Shown here: positions 1-6,276 of the stretch, piece by piece
Layout of the letters: each line of letters opens with the position of its first letter
Numbering within the stretch: position 1 is the first letter of the stretch
DNA from: Kiritimatiellia bacterium
GTDB taxonomy: Bacteria; Verrucomicrobiota; Kiritimatiellia; RFP12; UBA3636
NCBI GenBank assembly: GCA_016295275.1
Contig: JAEDLN010000057.1
Location: 1 to 10,995 of the forward strand
Reading direction: 5' to 3'
Length of the DNA stretch: 10,995 nt
Notes under the pieces: generated by a model
Told to the model about the DNA's origin: nothing
Seen by the model: the letters and a program-made list of their open reading frames with translations, nothing else
Database searches by the model: none
Made by a program: the position numbers and the translations under genes

Positions 1-167
1 CGCATTACCCGGGCGGCGCGATGGGGACATCGCGCCCTACCGCCATTACGCACGCGAAATTCGCCCGTGGCGGCTCGCCACCGCGCCCTACCGCCATTAC
101 GCTCGCGTGAGGTGCGGCCCAATTGCGCATGCCATAACACGCGCATTACCCGCGCGCATTATACCCG
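1..167. repeat. Left array of GC-rich modular repeats
   Basis: This gene-free stretch is built from short modules shared with the right end of the window. A 22-bp core beginning CCCTACCGCCATTACG occurs at 35-56 and 86-107; the second copy differs by one base. Each core is preceded by a hairpin. The first is GGCGCGATG (15-23), loop GGGA, CATCGCGCC (28-36). The second is GTGGCG (67-72), loop GCT, CGCCAC (76-81). A CGCGCATTA module occurs at 140-152 and 153-167 and, truncated by the window edge, at 1-11. Bases 13-56 match 10894-10937 perfectly over 44 bp. The rest up to the gene at 292 shows no further copies. I see no reading frame here that looks like a gene. The layout resembles dispersed extragenic palindromes of the REP type; the family is not one I recognise. 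Confidence 0.8.
15..36. repeat. Hairpin module with GGGA loop (left copy)
   Basis: A perfect 9-bp inverted repeat (GGCGCGATG / CATCGCGCC) closes a four-base loop, GGGA. As RNA this fits the GNRA tetraloop pattern. An identical copy lies at 10896-10917. No T-tract follows on the plus strand, so it does not look like an intrinsic terminator. It is immediately followed by the 22-bp core of the repeat family. Confidence 0.7.
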
Positions 168-271
168 AACGCCGTCGGAAGCCCTAAATCGCCTGCGGCG
201 GGGGACATGCGCAAAGCGGCGCTTGCGTCGGCAGATTTCATGGAAAGAAAAATAACCGCGTCGTGTTAAAA

Positions 272-282
272 TATGGTATTCT
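272..282 (+). promoter_or_regulatory. Possible -10 region of the GH78 gene
   Basis: The AT-rich patch between 266 and 282 ends in TATTCT (277-282), preceded by GG. The start codon at 292 follows ten bases after this hexamer, so a transcript from here would have almost no leader. No convincing -35 hexamer is present at 16-18 bp spacing, and no Shine-Dalgarno sequence precedes the ATG. The assignment is weak and rests on base composition and position only. Confidence 0.3.
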
Positions 283-291
283 GCGCGTGCC

Positions 292-2718
292 ATGAAAAAG
301 ATCACACGGATTTTTCCGAAAAACGTACCTGACACGAACTTCGGCAAGTATCAATTCCACGCCAATTTTTGGGGGAAGACGAGATGGATTGCCGCTCCGG
401 GTTGGGATCATCATTCTCCAGTTGTCTGGGCCTTCCGCAAGACCTTTACGCTTTCTGCCGAAACGACGTTCCGGATTTGCGTCACGGCCGATCAGCGGTA
501 TGACCTGTATTTGGATGGGGAACGGATTGCCTTCGGCAGCGACCGGGGGCTTTCGAATACGTGGTTTTTCGAAACGCTGGAATTGACCTTGGATGCGGGA
601 ACGCACACCTTTGTTTCGCGGGTCTGGTGGTCGGGCACGGATTCGATTTCGCATTATGGCCATACGGCGGTTTTTCCGGGCTTTCTGCTTCATGGTTGCG
701 GCGAGTGGGATGAAGAACTCAGCACGCGTTCCGGCAATTGGGAGGCGATGGAGCTGAAGGGGTACACGCTGATTCCGCTGGACGATCCGGATGAGCAGGT
801 CGGTGGCTTTGTCTGCATTGGCGGACAGACGCAACTTGATTTGCGCAAAATGCCGGAAGGCTGGGCCAAAGGAGAAGGAACGGGCTGGGGGCCTGTTCTT
901 GAAGTTGCGCAGACGGATTTCCGGATGCAGGGGGACGAGTGCATCCCGGAGCATTTGCTCGTTCCGGGCATTCTTCCCGCCATGCAGGAAACGGTCTGCG
1001 GCTTAGGCGAGGCGCGTTTTGCCACGGTCATCGACGGCGTGGTCCGGAAGGTGGACGAGCCGGTTTTCCGGGCGCACAACGATGCATCCTTGCAGGCGCG
1101 GTTCCAGAAGTTGTCGAACGGGGAAGCGCCGATGGAGATTCCCGCGCATACCCTTGTCGAAGCACTCTTTGATATCGGGGATTATGTCACGGCATGGCCA
1201 TTGGTCCGCTTCCATGGCGGACGCGATGCGCTGATCAAGTTTTCCTGGGCCGAATCGTTGATGCACGACAAGAACGGCTGGGAAAAGGACAAACGGGACC
1301 GGAACGAGATCGAAGGCAAGTATTTTTACGGATTTACGGAGCGGTGCTTCTCGAATGGCGCGGACAACCAGCTGTTCGACACGCTTTGGTTCCAGTCCGG
1401 CCGCTATGTTCGCCTGCTGGTCGAAACGCAGGACGAGCCGCTTACGCTCGCATCCGTTTCGTTGCGTGTGACGCACTATCCGGAATCGTGGGCCTTTTCC
1501 TTCCGGTCGGATGACCGGCGTTGGGACGCCGCGCTGCCGGTTTTGAAGCGGACGCTGACGATGTGTTCGCACGAAAGCTACTTTGACTGTCCCTACTACG
1601 AACAGCTCATGTATGGCGGCGACACGCGGCTGGAGATTCTCACGACGTATGCGACGTGTGCCGACGACCGTTTGCCGCGCAAGGCGATACTGCTCTTCGA
1701 CCGGTCGCGTTCCGAGGCGGGGTTGACGCTCTCGCGCGTTCCGTCGCGCATTAAGCAGATCATTCCGCCGTTTTCGCTCTATTGGGTGCAAATGGTCTAC
1801 GACTATTCGATGATGCGCAACGATCCGGCATTTGTCCGCGATCGCATGGACGGCATTCGTTCCGTTCTGTTGGCCTTTCACCGGCATGTCGATGCGGACG
1901 GGCTTCTGCATTGTCCGTTGGGATGGAATTTCATCGACTGGGTCAATGGTTGGGATGGCGGGCATCGTCCGAATGCCGAGCCCGGGTTGGTCAACGGCAT
2001 CATCAACTTCCATTACGTCTGGGTTTTGCGTCAGGCGGCGGCTCTTGAAAGTGTGTTCGGGCAGACGGCATTTGCGGCCTGGGCGCGTGCGGAAGCAGAC
2101 CGCATTGCGGCTGCGGCTCGGAAGGCGTTCTGGGATGAAAAACGCCATTTGTTTGCCGACGATCTCGAGCACAAATGGTTTTCGGAACATGCGCAGTGCA
2201 TGGCGATTTGCGGCGGTTCGGTACCGGAGGAGTGGCTCGAGCCGTTAGGGGATGCTCTCGCAAGCGATCCGGCGCTCGATCGCGCGACGATTTACTACAA
2301 TTTCTATTTGTTGGAGGCCTTCCGCATTCTCAAGCGTCCGGACGAGCTGTACAAGCGGTTTCAGCTGTGGCTCGATTTGCCTTCAAAAGGCTTTCGGACG
2401 ACGCCCGAGAAGCCGGATCCGACGCGATCGGATTGCCATGCATGGGGATCCCATCCGCTCTACCACCTGCTCACCTCGGTGGCGGGGATTCGTCCTGCGG
2501 CGCCCGGGTTTTCGCTTGTCCGCATTGAGCCTCAGCCCGGTCCGCTCCGGCAGGTTCGCGTTTCCATGCCGCATCCGGCGGGTTCGGTCGGGGTCGACAT
2601 TGCTCTTGCCGAGGACGGCAAGTGGCACGGGAAAGTTCAGACGCCGGACGGCATTCCCGGCATTTTGGCCATCAATGGCGAGGAGCGCTCTTGGAATGGC
2701 GGAGCGCTTTCCTTCTAG
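292..2718 (+). CDS. GH78-family glycoside hydrolase (alpha-L-rhamnosidase-like)
   Basis: The 808-residue product resembles alpha-L-rhamnosidases of glycoside hydrolase family 78, which release terminal L-rhamnose from oligosaccharides or glycosides. Residues 1 to about 400 look like the N-terminal beta-sandwich domains, with tryptophan-rich strands. From about 410 comes the (alpha/alpha)6 catalytic barrel, with the family signature DCPYYEQLMYGGDTR around residues 432-446 (Glu437 and Asp444 are the acidic candidates), the acidic motif NFIDW (Asp549) and the late motif CHAWGSHPLYH (His716, His721). The final 80 residues form the usual C-terminal beta domain. Length is normal for the family. The start at 292 has no better in-frame rival and gives no signal peptide, so the enzyme is predicted cytoplasmic. 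Other substrates are possible because many GH78-like proteins are uncharacterised. Its TAG stop interlocks with the stop of the convergent neighbour. Confidence 0.85.
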   Translation: MKKITRIFPKNVPDTNFGKYQFHANFWGKTRWIAAPGWDHHSPVVWAFRKTFTLSAETTFRICVTADQRYDLYLDGERIAFGSDRGLSNTWFFETLELTLDAGTHTFVSRVWWSGTDSISHYGHTAVFPGFLLHGCGEWDEELSTRSGNWEAMELKGYTLIPLDDPDEQVGGFVCIGGQTQLDLRKMPEGWAKGEGTGWGPVLEVAQTDFRMQGDECIPEHLLVPGILPAMQETVCGLGEARFATVIDGVVRKVDEPVFRAHNDASLQARFQKLSNGEAPMEIPAHTLVEALFDIGDYVTAWPLVRFHGGRDALIKFSWAESLMHDKNGWEKDKRDRNEIEGKYFYGFTERCFSNGADNQLFDTLWFQSGRYVRLLVETQDEPLTLASVSLRVTHYPESWAFSFRSDDRRWDAALPVLKRTLTMCSHESYFDCPYYEQLMYGGDTRLEILTTYATCADDRLPRKAILLFDRSRSEAGLTLSRVPSRIKQIIPPFSLYWVQMVYDYSMMRNDPAFVRDRMDGIRSVLLAFHRHVDADGLLHCPLGWNFIDWVNGWDGGHRPNAEPGLVNGIINFHYVWVLRQAAALESVFGQTAFAAWARAEADRIAAAARKAFWDEKRHLFADDLEHKWFSEHAQCMAICGGSVPEEWLEPLGDALASDPALDRATIYYNFYLLEAFRILKRPDELYKRFQLWLDLPSKGFRTTPEKPDPTRSDCHAWGSHPLYHLLTSVAGIRPAAPGFSLVRIEPQPGPLRQVRVSMPHPAGSVGVDIALAEDGKWHGKVQTPDGIPGILAINGEERSWNGGALSF

Positions 2719-3368
2719 CGTCGCATTTCCACCAATCGGTCGCCGCAGGTCCCTACGAAAAGTCCAGCCAGCAAGAATGGAATTTCGCGGGGATTGAGGC
2801 ATCCGAGCGCGAACAGGAAAAGGCCGCTTGATCCCGGGGCCATCCGTCGGCACCAAAAGCCGCACAGGATGGCCAAGGGGAGATACGGATTGGGCGAGAG
2901 GCACGCGACACCGGCGAACAGGGCAACGGCCGCGGCGGGCGGCATCCATTGTCCGATGGCGTTTTTCATACGGCTTTTGTGCGGCAAAACGGGAGGAATG
3001 CCGCCGCGAAGCAGCAGCGCAAGCGACGGCAGGGTTGCGAGTACGGAACCCAGGTGAGTCGTTTGAGAGAGGGGAAACGGCTCCAGAAAGGAGAATGCCG
3101 AAAAGAGGATCAGGCAAAGCCATGCTCCGGCGGAAGCGTGTCGTTCCGGGAGAGGAGCGGAAGCGCATGCAAACAGGATACCCGCCGGCAAGCCTTCTCC
3201 GCGAAACGGGGTATAGAGCGCGGCGGCGATTGTCGCGAGGAGAAAGAGCAGGAGGCATAAAACCGTCCGGCGGGCGATCGGGATGCGTTCGCCGCACCAC
3301 GGACAGGCTTGCAGTTCGCGTCCGGGGCGACCGCATGCGCGGCAAACGAAGTCGGGATGCGTTTTCAT
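2715..3368 (-). CDS. Zinc-ribbon polytopic membrane protein, unknown function
   Basis: The 217-residue product starts with a short zinc ribbon, two CxxC pairs at Cys9/Cys12 and Cys22/Cys25 (motifs CRACG and CPWCG). A basic turn (ARR) follows, and then an almost wholly hydrophobic body. Likely membrane segments fall at about 34-53, 58-72, 80-98, 106-124, 142-172 and 180-202, so five to seven spans. The ribbon would face the cytoplasm by the positive-inside rule. It is the last gene of the minus-strand operon. Its ATG overlaps the TGA of the YkgJ-type gene in an ATGA, which implies translational coupling. Its own TAG shares CTAG with the stop of the convergent GH78 gene. I do not recognise a named family. 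Proteins with an N-terminal zinc ribbon and a membrane body are often annotated only as hypothetical. Confidence 0.75.
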   Translation of the reverse strand: MKTHPDFVCRACGRPGRELQACPWCGERIPIARRTVLCLLLFLLATIAAALYTPFRGEGLPAGILFACASAPLPERHASAGAWLCLILFSAFSFLEPFPLSQTTHLGSVLATLPSLALLLRGGIPPVLPHKSRMKNAIGQWMPPAAAVALFAGVACLSPNPYLPLAILCGFWCRRMAPGSSGLFLFALGCLNPREIPFLLAGLFVGTCGDRLVEMRR

Positions 3369-3712
3369 GGGGTCGGATTTGCCTTCTGCCGTTGCAGTTC
3401 GCGGAGGGCGGGACAGAGAGAAAAGGAATCCGGATTATGCCAGCGGAATGGAAAGGTACGGCATTGCAGGGGTTTGGCGGGATGCACGAGGCAGCCCTCC
3501 CGTTCGCGGTAGAAGCAGCACGTTCCATCGGGTTCGCTTTGGAGGATGAGGCTTCTCCGGTCGGGGGCCAGCTCGGTCCGGCGTTCGATAAAATCGGCTT
3601 CGGACTCGCCGAGGAAGTCGGCCATGGCGCGGATTTCCTCATTGGAGACGCGCACGATGCCATCGGGAATGCGGCAGCAGGCACCGCAGCGCTGACAGTT
3701 AAATTCCTGCAT
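3365..3712 (-). CDS. YkgJ-family cysteine-cluster protein
   Basis: This 115-residue protein carries the family pattern CxxCxxCC at Cys6, Cys9, Cys12 and Cys13. A second cysteine group lies in the middle (GTCCFYREREGC) and a further one in LQCRTFPF. The spacing matches YkgJ/UPF0153 proteins, which are thought to bind a metal or an iron-sulphur cluster; their reaction is not established. The length is usual for the family. The ATG at 3712 lies inside the end of the GluQ-RS gene, giving a 14-bp overlap. The TGA overlaps the ATG of the next gene, so it is translated as part of the four-gene operon. No Shine-Dalgarno sequence is visible before the start, as expected for a re-initiating coupled gene. 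Confidence 0.85.
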   Translation of the reverse strand: MQEFNCQRCGACCRIPDGIVRVSNEEIRAMADFLGESEADFIERRTELAPDRRSLILQSEPDGTCCFYREREGCLVHPAKPLQCRTFPFRWHNPDSFSLCPALRELQRQKANPTP

Positions 3713-4670
3713 ATCCGGGACGGTAGACGACGGGGGTTCCGGGAATTCGATCCCACGAGAATCGCGGCAGCAGTTCGGCGGGGCTCAGGTTTTCGTCTTC
3801 CGAACAAAGACCGGACCAGGCGCCCAGCAAGGCGATCAGCCGGCGGGCGGAAATGCCGTTTTCGCGAAAAGCGGCGATACGGGTATCGCCGTGGCGTTTG
3901 GCGAGGCGGCGCCCATCGGGACCGATGACAAGCGGGACATGGCAGTACACCGGGGGCGTCAAGTTCAGAGCGCGGCAAAGGGCGAGCTGGCAATGGGTCG
4001 CATCGACGAGATCGTCGCCCCGCACCACTTCCGTAATACCCATGGCGGCATCATCGACGGTGCAGGCCAATTGGTAGCCGGCGCCATCCGGATCGCGTGC
4101 AAATGCGAAATCGCCCAGTTCTTCGGCGACATTCAGCGAGCAGTCGCCGAGGAAAGCGTCGTGGAACGTCGATTGGCCCGGCGGGGTTCGAAAGCGCCAG
4201 CACGGCAGGCGTCCATCGGGGAGCGTTTGGCGTGCGGCGTCCCACGAATCGTAGCGATTGCGGCAATGGCCGGAATAGGCGAGGGAGTGTCGGTTTCGGC
4301 CGTGCGGGGCGGATTGCGCCTCTTCGACGTCGTGGCGCGAGCAGGTACAGGGATAGACGAGGCCGGCGGCGCGGAGACGATCGAGGGCGGCGCGGTAGAT
4401 CGGGCGGCGTTCGCTTTGCGTGTAGGGTGCGGAAGGTCCGCCGATATCGGGACCTTCGTCCCAATCGAGACCAAGCCAGCGCAAATCCTCGAGGACGCCG
4501 GCGCTTGCGCCCGGCTTCACCTTCGGGTGGTCGAGATCTTCCATGCGAAGAATGAGCCGACCGCCGCGGGAGCGCACGGAGAGCCATGCGAGCAGGAAGG
4601 TACGGGCATTGCCGAGGTGCAAGGCACCGGTCGGGCTGGGGGCGAGTCGGCCGACGACGGGGCGTGTCAT
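3699..4670 (-). CDS. gluQ: Glutamyl-Q tRNA(Asp) synthetase (GluQ-RS)
   Basis: GluQ-RS is a shortened paralogue of glutamyl-tRNA synthetase. It activates glutamate and attaches it to the queuosine base at position 34 of tRNA(Asp). The 323-residue product has the class I signature in its GluRS form, APSPTGALHLGNART at residues 10-24, and the KMSKS-equivalent loop LAKRHGD around Lys258. The family zinc site is visible as Cys108, Cys110, Tyr132 and Cys136. The anticodon-binding domain of a full GluRS (about 470 residues) is missing, which is what separates GluQ-RS from GluRS. The ATG at 4670 overlaps the TGA of the upstream radical SAM gene in an ATGA. No queuosine biosynthesis gene (tgt, queA, queG) is in the window, although the enzyme needs queuosine in its tRNA substrate. 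Confidence 0.93.
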   Translation of the reverse strand: MTRPVVGRLAPSPTGALHLGNARTFLLAWLSVRSRGGRLILRMEDLDHPKVKPGASAGVLEDLRWLGLDWDEGPDIGGPSAPYTQSERRPIYRAALDRLRAAGLVYPCTCSRHDVEEAQSAPHGRNRHSLAYSGHCRNRYDSWDAARQTLPDGRLPCWRFRTPPGQSTFHDAFLGDCSLNVAEELGDFAFARDPDGAGYQLACTVDDAAMGITEVVRGDDLVDATHCQLALCRALNLTPPVYCHVPLVIGPDGRRLAKRHGDTRIAAFRENGISARRLIALLGAWSGLCSEDENLSPAELLPRFSWDRIPGTPVVYRPGYAGI

Positions 4671-6205
4671 GACGAGCGTTTCTCCGTCGGAGCGGGTTTC
4701 TTTTGTCGGGGGCGTTTTGCGGCGTGAAAATCCAGCAAATGGCCTGCCACGCGCAGAGCGGCCTTTCCGAGGAAAAGGAGATCGTTCCAGGATCGGATGG
4801 AAAGCAGTTGGCGAAGCACGAATCGCGGGGTGAGGAAGGATTCGTAGAGTTTGCGGACAAGTGCCATCAGTTCTTCATCCGGGACGGGGCAGCGCATGAT
4901 CGGCTCGCGCATATCGTAGCGGTCCCAGTCTTCGGTGCGCAGCCATCCGTTGGCCTTGCATTCGCGGAAAAGCGGCGTACCGGGATACGGGATGACGATG
5001 GTTCCTTGAAGGGTAGCGATGTAGCCTTGGTCGAACAGCTTGCGGGTAAGGGCGATGGTGCGGCGGGCGTCCTCGGCGGTTTCCCACGGGTAGCCGATCA
5101 TGCACGTCACATGGGGGAGAAGACCGGCTTCCCGCGCCAATTTCATCGACTGTTCGATTTCTCTTGCCGCCGGGCATTTGTTGATCCGCGCGAGCGTTTC
5201 GGACTGGGCGGATTCGAGTCCGAACAGCACGAAGCGGAAACCGGCCTTTGCCATGGCCTTGTAGAGTTCGGCATCGAGGGCACCCGGGATCATGTTGCAG
5301 CCGAGGGTGACCTTTCGGTGGTAGCCGCGAGCGACCATGCCCTCGCAGAATTCCCGGAGCCAAGCGCCGGCGGGGAAGCATCCGGAGTCGTCGAAAATTT
5401 CGCGCACGCGGTAGCGCTCGATCAGGTGGCCGATTTCATCCAGCAGTTGCGTCGGCGTCCGGAAACGCCATTCCGGGTAGAGTGTCGTCCAGGAGCAGAA
5501 GGTGCATTTGCCCCACCAGCAATCGCGAGCGACCATGGTGTAGGTTCCGGGCGTTTTGCGGAAGTTGCCGTTTTTGCGGCTGTAGAGCTGCCATTGCGTG
5601 AGTTCTCGGTCGATTTCCGGCAGATCGGCAAGCGAGTGCCGCCGGTTGCAGAAATTGCCGGAGTCGCGGATCGCGCCATCCGGGCCGTGCCAGGCGAAGC
5701 CGCAAGGCAGCGGCGCATGGGCGGGCTCATTCGGATCGGCGTCCGGACCGCCGTTTTGCGACATCCATCGGACCAGTTCATCGAGAGCGAAATCGTAGTC
5801 TCCGCCGCGCAGGATGAAATCGGCCTTGCAGGAGCGGAGGGATTCCTCCGGAAGGGCGGTCGCGTGGTCGCCGCAAAGGACGATGCGGCAATGCGGAAGA
5901 AGCGTCTTGAGATGGTCGACCTTTTGCCAGGTCCGTTTGACGACAGGCGTTTTGGTTTCGAGCAGAAACAGATCGGGTTGGAATGCGAGAAACCGCCGGT
6001 CGAATTCCTCCTGCGTCAATTCCTCTGCGATTCCGTCGAGCCAAAGGACGTCATGGCCGCGTGTCTTCAGGAGGGTTGCGGCGGAGGCTGGCACCATCGG
6101 ATACACATAGGTCGGGCGGGAGAACCACTGGAATTGGCGGTTCTGCGAAAGCAATGGAATGCCAAGCGGCGATTCCAGCGGTACGTATCCAATCAGAATC
6201 TTCAT
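4667..6205 (-). CDS. B12-binding-type radical SAM protein
   Basis: The 512-residue product has the layout of cobalamin-type radical SAM enzymes. An N-terminal Rossmann-like B12-binding region (about 1-150) contains motifs such as TYVYPMVPASAATLLK and HDVLWLDG. The radical SAM barrel (about 215-420) follows, and then a helical C-terminal tail ending in a basic stretch. The cluster-binding cysteines are Cys229, Cys234 and Cys237, so the motif is CX4CX2C (CWWGKCTFC), not the classical CX3CX2C. The cobalamin motif DxHxxG is not evident, as in many enzymes of this class. There is no TRAM domain, which argues against a MiaB-like methylthiotransferase. The substrate cannot be told from sequence; methyl transfer or rearrangement on a lipid, peptide or small molecule is the family expectation. 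It is the first gene of the operon, with a strong promoter just upstream. Confidence 0.88.
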   Translation of the reverse strand: MKILIGYVPLESPLGIPLLSQNRQFQWFSRPTYVYPMVPASAATLLKTRGHDVLWLDGIAEELTQEEFDRRFLAFQPDLFLLETKTPVVKRTWQKVDHLKTLLPHCRIVLCGDHATALPEESLRSCKADFILRGGDYDFALDELVRWMSQNGGPDADPNEPAHAPLPCGFAWHGPDGAIRDSGNFCNRRHSLADLPEIDRELTQWQLYSRKNGNFRKTPGTYTMVARDCWWGKCTFCSWTTLYPEWRFRTPTQLLDEIGHLIERYRVREIFDDSGCFPAGAWLREFCEGMVARGYHRKVTLGCNMIPGALDAELYKAMAKAGFRFVLFGLESAQSETLARINKCPAAREIEQSMKLAREAGLLPHVTCMIGYPWETAEDARRTIALTRKLFDQGYIATLQGTIVIPYPGTPLFRECKANGWLRTEDWDRYDMREPIMRCPVPDEELMALVRKLYESFLTPRFVLRQLLSIRSWNDLLFLGKAALRVAGHLLDFHAAKRPRQKKPAPTEKRSS

Positions 6206-6219
6206 GAACGGGTGGGAGG

Positions 6220-6276
6220 AAAACCGCTTTCAGTATAGGTTTTTGCGGTATCTTCAGCAAGAAGAAAGCGGATTTT
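6220..6276 (-). repeat. Inverted repeat around the operon promoter
   Basis: On the minus strand, CCGCTTTC (6271-6264) pairs with GAAAGCGG (6231-6224) across a 32-base loop. Flanking A and T runs extend the stem with one bulged base, and the distal arm ends in TTTT. It starts directly after the stop codon of the substrate-binding-protein gene, so it may be a weak intrinsic terminator for that transcript. The loop is unusually large for a terminator and contains both hexamers of the downstream promoter. Confidence 0.4.
6232..6260 (-). promoter_or_regulatory. Sigma-70-type promoter of the radical SAM operon
   Basis: Read on the minus strand, TTGCTG (6260-6255) is followed after exactly 17 bp by TATACT (6237-6232). 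Transcription would begin near 6225 and leave a leader of about 20 bases before the ATG at 6205. That leader has no Shine-Dalgarno sequence; it is pyrimidine-rich (CCTCCC). The promoter is the best match to consensus in the window and sits in the 70-bp gap after the stop of the substrate-binding-protein gene. Confidence 0.65.

Noticed and set aside
1..167. CRISPR array
   Set aside because: Only two cores with unequal, repeat-like intervals; the intervening sequence is itself made of shared modules and hairpins, and no cas gene is present.
67..255. Small 62-codon plus-strand frame in the left repeat array
   Set aside because: Its arginine-rich translation comes from the repeat modules and shows no coding character.
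2383..3993. A 536-codon minus-strand open frame spanning the operon end and the GH78 gene end
   Set aside because: It is arginine-, proline- and serine-rich, has no motif, and conflicts with four genes whose products are recognisable.
4703..6238. A 511-codon plus-strand open frame opposite the radical SAM gene
   Set aside because: It has the same codon-register mirror effect; the minus-strand product carries intact radical SAM motifs.
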